10,364 bases of DNA, from the NCBI GenBank assembly GCA_005880525.1, contig VBFW01000189.1, positions 1 through 10,364 of the forward strand, in the 5' to 3' direction. The notes under the pieces are model-generated. The model worked only from the letters and a program-made list of their open reading frames with translations. It had not been told where the DNA came from and searched no databases. Of the stretch, positions 6,799 to 10,364 are shown piece after piece (positions within the stretch are counted from its first letter, which is position 1; each line of letters begins with the position of its first letter). The translations under genes were made by a program, and so were the position numbers. The stretch is from Chloroflexota bacterium. Lineage in GTDB: Bacteria; Chloroflexota; Dormibacteria; Dormibacterales; Dormibacteraceae.

Positions 6799-8045
6799 GG
6801 CGCGAGCCTCTTCACGTCGCCGAGCAGGTTGCCGAGCTCGCGCTCGGGCAGGCGGCCCTGCACCTGCGCGGCCGTGCGCACGCCCAGGCCCCACAGCTTG
6901 ATGAAGCCCGCCGCGGCCTTCTGGTCGAACGCGTCACCCCGGCCGTACGTCGCAAGCGACAGCTGGTAGAGCTGCGACGGGCTCTTCCGCCCGACCACTG
7001 TCGACGAGCCTTTGAACAGCTTCAGGCGCACATCGCCTGTGACGTGCGCCTGCGTCTCGGTGACGAAGGCGTAAAGGGCGTCGCGCAGCGGACTGAACCA
7101 CAGGCCGTCGTAGACCATCTGCGCCCACTGCTGGCCGACCAGCTCCTTGAACCGCGCGACCTCCTTCGGCAGCGTGATGTCCTCGAGCGCCTGGTGCGCC
7201 TGCAGCAGCAGGACGGCCGCCGGCGCCTCGTAGATCTCCCGCGACTTGATGCCGATGAGCCTGTTCTCGAGATGATCGATGCGGCCCACGCCGCTGTCAC
7301 CTCCGATGCGATTCAGGGCCGTGACGATCTCGAGCGGATCCGTCGCCCTGCCGTCGATGGACACAGGCAAGCCCTGTTTGAAACCGATCTCGACATATGC
7401 GGGCTCGTCGGGGCAGCGTCGCGGGTCCTTGGTCCACGCGTACACGTCGCCTGGCGGCTCGGTCCACGGATCCTCGAGCACGCCGGCCTCGATCGAGCGG
7501 CCCCACAAGTTCTCGTCGGTCGAGTACGGCGATTGCGACGTCGCCGGCACCTCGATGCCGTGCTTGTGGGCGTACTCGATCTCGTCGTCGCGGTTCATGC
7601 CCCACTCCCTGACCGGCGCGACGACCTCGAGGTCCGGCGCGAGCGCGACGGTGGCGACGTCGAATCGCACCTGGTCGTTGCCCTTGCCGGTGCAACCGTG
7701 CGCGATGGCGGTCGCCCCTTCGCGCCGCGCGACCTGCACGAGCATCGCCGCGATGAGGGGACGGCCGAGCGCGGTCGCGAGCGGGTACTCCTTCTCATAC
7801 ACCGCGCCCGCCTGTAGCGAAGGCCAGACGAACAGCTCGAGGAACGGGTGCCTGCCGTCGGCGACATACGCGGCTGACGCACCGGTCTTCAGCGCCCTGG
7901 CTTGCACTGCGTCCAGGTCTTTCTTCTCGCCCAGGTCGACGGTTAAGGCGATCACGTCCCAGCCGAGGTCCTTCAGCCAGCGGATGGCGACGGAGGTGTC
8001 GAGCCCGCCCGAGTAGGCAAGCACGATCTTGCGGTTCTCAGTCAC
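6795..8045 (-). CDS. argG: Argininosuccinate synthase
   Basis: Condenses citrulline and aspartate with ATP to argininosuccinate, the penultimate step of arginine synthesis; it acts in the cytoplasm. The 416 residues fit the type 1 subfamily (about 400). The N-terminal nucleotide-binding domain has the PP-loop AYSGGLDTSVAIRWL at 10-24 and HGCTGKGNDQVRFD at 116-129. The synthetase domain contains EWGMNRDDEIEYA, SPYSTDENLWGRS, the conserved GGDSGVGRIDHLENRLIGIK stretch, and a C-terminal VVGRKSPSQLYQLSLATY followed by AAGFIKLWGL. The start is GTG, eight bases inside the end of argR, placing MTENRKIVLAYSGG at the normal terminus. An AAGGA lies about 15 nt upstream, slightly far for a Shine-Dalgarno sequence. 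The overlaps with argR and argH show one cotranscribed block, presumably repressed by ArgR. Confidence 0.97.
   Translation of the reverse strand: MTENRKIVLAYSGGLDTSVAIRWLKDLGWDVIALTVDLGEKKDLDAVQARALKTGASAAYVADGRHPFLELFVWPSLQAGAVYEKEYPLATALGRPLIAAMLVQVARREGATAIAHGCTGKGNDQVRFDVATVALAPDLEVVAPVREWGMNRDDEIEYAHKHGIEVPATSQSPYSTDENLWGRSIEAGVLEDPWTEPPGDVYAWTKDPRRCPDEPAYVEIGFKQGLPVSIDGRATDPLEIVTALNRIGGDSGVGRIDHLENRLIGIKSREIYEAPAAVLLLQAHQALEDITLPKEVARFKELVGQQWAQMVYDGLWFSPLRDALYAFVTETQAHVTGDVRLKLFKGSSTVVGRKSPSQLYQLSLATYGRGDAFDQKAAAGFIKLWGLGVRTAAQVQGRLPERELGNLLGDVKRLAP
6807..6813 (-). promoter_or_regulatory. Shine-Dalgarno-like site that favours the ATA start of argH
   Basis: GAAGAGG lies inside the last codons of argG, eight bases before the ATA codon at 6798. 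It contains a GAGG core that can pair with the 16S rRNA 3' end. The spacing is ideal for the ATA, whereas the CTG at 6783 would be 23 bases away. It is the main positional argument for where argH translation begins. Confidence 0.45.
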
Positions 8046-8457
8046 CCGACTGCAGCAGTTCCTTCAGCGAGCGGCTTGCCCCGGGCTGGCGGAGCACCGC
8101 GATGATGGTGTCGTCGCCGGCGACGGTGCCCGCGACTCCGGGCAGCGACGCCTCGTCGATGCGCCGCGCGACCAGGTTCGCTGTGCCGGGCGGCGTGCGG
8201 ATGACAGCGAGCGGCTGCACGACCTCGATCGAGAGGACGAGCTCGCGCACCAGAGCCGCGGTGCTGCGGTAGCCCGCGCCGGAGCGCACCAGTCCCAGCT
8301 CGTGGATGTCGCGCGAGATGGTCGCCTGCGTCACCCGATGGCCGCGCCGCGAAAGCGCGGCCGCGATGTCCTGCTGCGTGTGCGCGCTGCCGCGGCTCAC
8401 GAGCGCGAGGATCGCCTGCTGTCGCTGGTCCTTGCCGGCCGGCTGGGCCTTGCTCAC
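8038..8457 (-). CDS. argR: Arginine repressor
   Basis: Arginine-dependent DNA-binding regulator of arginine synthesis genes, active as a hexamer. At 139 residues it is slightly shorter than the common 150-170. The N-terminal winged helix-turn-helix spans about 10-70, with the recognition segment SRRGHRVTQATISRDIHELGLVR at 36-58; its SR pair at 48-49 is the conserved DNA-contacting signature. The C-terminal oligomerisation and arginine-binding domain spans about 73-139, with PPGTANLVARRID at 89-101 and GTVAGDDTIIAVL at 110-122; D115-D116 match the arginine-binding Asp pair. The start is GTG, sharing GTGA with the argD stop, with AGGGG eight bases upstream. It overlaps argG by eight bases. Placement inside the regulated block implies autoregulation. 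I found no sequence in the window matching a known ARG-box consensus convincingly. Confidence 0.95.
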   Translation of the reverse strand: MSKAQPAGKDQRQQAILALVSRGSAHTQQDIAAALSRRGHRVTQATISRDIHELGLVRSGAGYRSTAALVRELVLSIEVVQPLAVIRTPPGTANLVARRIDEASLPGVAGTVAGDDTIIAVLRQPGASRSLKELLQSGD

Positions 8458-9617
8458 CGCGGCAGCCCCTGCATGGTCGAGTGCGCGTGCTCGATCTGGT
8501 CGGGGCTGATGATCAGCGGTGGCACGAAGCGGACGGTGTGGTCGTCGACAGCGTTCACCAGCACGCCGGCCTCGAGGCAGGCCTGCTGGAACGGCTTGGC
8601 CCTGGGTTCGGCGAACTGCACCGCCCGCATGAGGCCGCGCCCGCGCACGTCCTGACCGCCGAGGTCTTGCAGAGCGCCGTCGAGGAGGTCGCCCATCTCG
8701 GCGGCATGACCTACGAGCCCATCACGCTCCACCACGTGGAGCACAGCGAGCGCTGCGGCGCAAGCGAGCGGGTTGCCGCCGAACGTCGAACCGTGGTCAC
8801 CGGGCTCGAGGACGTCCGCCCTCGGCGCCGCGAGGACCGCCCCGATCGGTACGCCGCCGCCGAGGCCCTTGGCCAGGGTCATCACGTCGGGCGTGATCCC
8901 GTCGTGCTGGTGCGCAAACCAGCGGCCGGTGCGGCCGACGCCGGTCTGGACCTCGTCGAGGATCATCAGCAGGCCCTTCTCGTCGCACCACCTGCGCACG
9001 CCTTCGAGATAGCCGGGCGCCGATGGGATGACGCCGATCTCGCCCATGATCGGCTCGAGCATCACCGCCACGGTCTGCTCGTTGGTCGCGGCTTTGATGG
9101 CCTCGATGTCGTTGAAGGGGACGTGCACGAAGCCGTCGGGCAGCGGCTTGAACGGGTCGGAGTACTTGGGCTGGCCGCCCGCGGCGATCGTCGCCATCGT
9201 GCGGCCGTGGAAGGAACCGATCGAGGTGATGATCTGAAACGCTCCTTTCCTGTTGCGCGCGCCCCACTTGCGCGCGATCTTGATCGCGGTCTCGTTCGCC
9301 TCCGCCCCTGAGTTGCCGAAGAACACGCGCGCCGGGAACGAGAGCTCGACCAGGCGCTGCGCGAGCTCGACCTGGGGCTGCGTGAAGTACAGGTTCGACG
9401 CATGGATGAGGGCGTGGGCCTGGCTGGCGACGGCCGCGGCGACCTCGGGGTGCGCGTGGCCGAGCACGTTGACGGCGATGCCCGCGACGAGGTCGAGGTA
9501 CTCGCGCCCGGTGTCGTCGTAAACGAGGCAACCGCGCCCGCGGACGAATGTGACGGGCACCCGCTTGGCGGTGTGCATGAGGTATTTGTCGGCGAGCTCG
9601 GGGATGGTCGGCGTCAT
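8454..9617 (-). CDS. argD: Acetylornithine aminotransferase
   Basis: PLP-dependent class III aminotransferase that converts N-acetylglutamate semialdehyde plus glutamate to N-acetylornithine and 2-oxoglutarate; the same fold can also serve in lysine synthesis as succinyldiaminopimelate aminotransferase. The 387 residues are typical. Seen in order: LDLVAGIAVNVLGHAHPEV at 41-59, the PLP phosphate-binding FFGNSGAEANETAIKIARKW at 99-118, SFHGRT at 135-140, EPIMGEIGV at 188-196, DEVQTGVGRTG at 221-231 with the PLP-ring Asp D221, LAKGLGGGVPIGA with Schiff-base lysine K250, and GSTFGGNPLACAAA at 276-289. The start is ATG, preceded by GGCGG with eight bases of spacing. It ends in GTGA overlap with argR, so the argF gene usually placed here is missing. 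It sits downstream of a 169-nt spacer with a candidate promoter. Within an arg block the ArgD role is the natural reading. Confidence 0.95.
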   Translation of the reverse strand: MTPTIPELADKYLMHTAKRVPVTFVRGRGCLVYDDTGREYLDLVAGIAVNVLGHAHPEVAAAVASQAHALIHASNLYFTQPQVELAQRLVELSFPARVFFGNSGAEANETAIKIARKWGARNRKGAFQIITSIGSFHGRTMATIAAGGQPKYSDPFKPLPDGFVHVPFNDIEAIKAATNEQTVAVMLEPIMGEIGVIPSAPGYLEGVRRWCDEKGLLMILDEVQTGVGRTGRWFAHQHDGITPDVMTLAKGLGGGVPIGAVLAAPRADVLEPGDHGSTFGGNPLACAAALAVLHVVERDGLVGHAAEMGDLLDGALQDLGGQDVRGRGLMRAVQFAEPRAKPFQQACLEAGVLVNAVDDHTVRFVPPLIISPDQIEHAHSTMQGLPR

Positions 9618-9630
9618 CGGGCCAGCCGCC

Positions 9631-9660
9631 TGCAGCTCGCGGCAGTGTCGCCACGCTGCA
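9631..9660 (-). other. Potential leader hairpin just before argD
   Basis: TGCAGC at 9631-9636 and GCTGCA at 9655-9660 are a perfect inverted pair around an 18-base loop. An overlapping alternative pairs GCAG with CTGC plus a 2-bp continuation within 9642-9659. The stem ends 13 bases before the argD ATG, next to its GGCGG ribosome binding site, so it could influence translation. No terminator-type U-run follows. Confidence 0.3.
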
Positions 9661-9665
9661 CATCA

Positions 9666-9727
9666 AAGGATCGCGCGCGCGCGTCCCACCCACTAACCCC
9701 CCACCCACCTCTCAGGGGCAGATCCTT
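9666..9727. repeat. Inverted heptamer repeat flanking the G-rich segment
   Basis: AAGGATC at 9666-9672 and GATCCTT at 9721-9727 are perfect 7-base inverted copies with a 48-base interval that contains the G-quadruplex motif and the alternating CG run. In RNA the arms could close a large stem-loop; in DNA they could be half-sites. Seven bases can match by chance, so the significance is uncertain. Confidence 0.35.
9685..9706 (-). other. G-quadruplex motif upstream of argD
   Basis: The minus (argD-sense) strand has four G-runs of 3, 6, 3 and 3 bases within 22 bases, joined by loops of T, TTAGT and T when read 5' to 3'. This fits the canonical G3+N1-7 quadruplex pattern. It lies 68 bases before the argD ATG and would be inside the leader RNA if the candidate promoter is used. 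Folding is predicted from pattern only. Confidence 0.6.
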
Positions 9728-9739
9728 GCGGTGATCAGG

Positions 9740-9768
9740 ACAATACGGGCCGGCGGCGACGTCGACAA
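9740..9768 (-). promoter_or_regulatory. Candidate sigma-70-type promoter for argD-argR-argG-argH
   Basis: On the minus strand TTGTCG at 9768-9763 resembles the -35 box TTGACA (four of six) and TATTGT at 9745-9740 resembles the -10 box TATAAT (four of six). They are separated by exactly 17 bases. The predicted start, near 9733, would give a leader of about 115 nt before argD. The optimal spacing in the only real spacer of the window supports it; the hexamers themselves are mediocre. It could serve the whole argDRGH block and be the ArgR target. Confidence 0.45.
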
Positions 9769-9786
9769 CCCAGGCTGTTAAGGCTT

Positions 9787-10364
9787 TCACGGCGTGACCA
9801 TCGTCCCGATGCCCGCCTCGGTGAACAGCTCCAGCAGCAGCGCGTGCGGCACGCGCCCGTCGATGATGTGCGCCAGCGGCACGCGGTCGAGCGACCGCAG
9901 GCAGGCCTGCAGCTTGGGGATCATGCCGCCCGTGACCTCGCCTGTCTCGATCCTGCGCTGAGCGTCGTCCTTCGACATCACCGCCACCACGCCGCCGCCC
10001 GCGCCCTGTACTCCCGGCACGTCGGTGAGCAGGATCAGCTTGGCCGCTCCCAGCGCGACCGCGATCTCGGCCGCGACGGTGTCGGCGTTGATGTTGTACG
10101 CGTGGCCGTCGTAGCCGAGCCCGATCGATGCGATCACTGGAACGTAGCCGCGACCCAATAGCGCGGTGATCGGCTCCACGTTCACCTGCACCACCTTGCC
10201 CACGAAGCCCATGTCCGGGGACAGAGGCTCGGCGATGATGCTCGGTCCGTCCTCACCGCTCATCCCGACCGCCTGTCCGCCCATGCGGTTCAGCGATGCC
10301 ACGAGATCAGGGCTGACCTTCCCTGTCAGCACCATCTTCACGACCTCCATCGTCTTTTCGTCGG
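9787..10364 (-). CDS. argB: Acetylglutamate kinase, C-terminal part (5' end outside window)
   Basis: Phosphorylates N-acetylglutamate with ATP, the second step of the acetylated ornithine pathway and often the arginine-controlled step. The visible 191 residues (about two thirds of a 290-300 residue protein) belong to the amino acid kinase family. They begin DEKTMEVVKMVLTGKVSPDLV, matching the middle of NAGK, and continue with GGQAVGMSGEDG, VEPITALLGRGYVPVIASIG, GYDGHAYNINADTVAAEIA, LILLTDVPGV and EVTGGMIPKLQACLRSL, whose lysine is the conserved ATP-phosphate contact. The end, GIGTMVTP, is the normal NAGK terminus. The frame stays open to the window edge, so the internal ATG at 10350 is not the start. 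The N-terminal helix that marks arginine-sensitive hexameric forms is not visible, so feedback control cannot be judged. argC and argJ would be expected further upstream. Confidence 0.96.
   Translation of the reverse strand, partial: DEKTMEVVKMVLTGKVSPDLVASLNRMGGQAVGMSGEDGPSIIAEPLSPDMGFVGKVVQVNVEPITALLGRGYVPVIASIGLGYDGHAYNINADTVAAEIAVALGAAKLILLTDVPGVQGAGGGVVAVMSKDDAQRRIETGEVTGGMIPKLQACLRSLDRVPLAHIIDGRVPHALLLELFTEAGIGTMVTP

Larger units (their letters stand above)
9618..9786. other. argB-argD intergenic spacer
   Basis: The only sizeable non-coding stretch in the window, 169 bases between the argB stop and the argD ATG. Both flanking genes point left. It holds a sigma-70-like promoter candidate near its argB end, a pair of inverted AAGGATC/GATCCTT heptamers, a G-quadruplex motif, a 12-base alternating CG run at 9672-9683, and a hairpin near argD. 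I see no hairpin followed by a T-run after argB, so transcription from argB may read through. Confidence 0.8.

Noticed and set aside
6799..6894. GTG at 6894 as the argH start
   Set aside because: Would add 32 Arg/Ala/Gly/Pro-rich residues that are simply another frame of argG and are absent from ArgH proteins; kept only as an alternative.
9672..9683. (CG)6 alternating run as a specific Z-DNA signal
   Set aside because: A similar 12-base alternating run occurs inside serS at 366-377, so such runs are expected in this GC-rich DNA.
8797..9708. 303-codon minus-strand open frame overlapping argD
   Set aside because: Arg/Gly/Ala-rich alternate frame of argD with no motif; argD itself has all PLP-enzyme signatures.
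9618..9786. ARG-box operator for ArgR
   Set aside because: No stretch matches the E. coli, Bacillus or Streptomyces ARG-box consensus well enough to report.
9769..9786. Terminator after argB
   Set aside because: The AGGCT copies here are direct, not inverted, and no T-run follows; no hairpin supports termination.
1..10364. tRNA genes, CRISPR arrays, insertion sequences or phage genes
   Set aside because: Nothing of these kinds was seen; the sequence is continuous housekeeping coding DNA apart from one 169-nt spacer.

Overview
This is a GC-rich window (about two thirds G+C by eye). Every gene lies on the minus strand, and the genes are packed so tightly that seven of the nine junctions either overlap by 1-8 nt or leave a gap of only 12 nt. 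The organism is a bacterium with the ArgR-regulated linear arginine pathway, an HD-GYP cyclic-di-GMP-type signalling protein, a type III pantothenate kinase (CoaX) and class II LysRS and SerRS. The gene order argB-argD-argR-argG-argH is a variant of the argCJBDFRGH clusters of actinobacteria and related high-GC Gram-positive-like phyla. Together with the signalling proteins this suggests a Terrabacteria lineage, possibly an uncultured Chloroflexota/Dormibacterota-type or actinobacterial-type organism. That placement is inference and not secure.

Layout in transcription order (right to left): argB (5' end outside the window); a 169-nt spacer with a candidate promoter, a G-quadruplex motif and hairpin potential; argD; argR (GTGA overlap); argG (8-nt overlap); argH (4-nt overlap, but with no normal start codon); 12 nt; coaX; a GAF/HD-GYP protein (ATGA overlap); an MBL-fold hydrolase (ATGA overlap); 32 nt; lysS (TTG or GTG start); serS (1-nt overlap, 3' end outside the window).

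How the genes work together: ArgB and ArgD carry out two steps of the N-acetylated route from glutamate to ornithine. ArgG and ArgH convert citrulline to arginine, and ArgR is the arginine-sensing repressor encoded inside the block. The ornithine carbamoyltransferase gene argF, which usually sits between argD and argR, is absent. CoaX starts coenzyme A synthesis. The HD-GYP and MBL genes look like a translationally coupled second-messenger module placed between coaX and lysS. LysRS and SerRS supply charged tRNAs.

The only non-coding stretch longer than 40 nt is the argB-argD spacer. No RNA genes, mobile elements or CRISPR arrays were seen. Most of the window is housekeeping. The points most worth a second look are the apparent AUA (or CUG) start of argH, the structured spacer before argD, a possible leaderless start at coaX, the shortened LysRS, the missing argF, and the degenerate N-terminal domain plus helical insertion of the HD-GYP protein.
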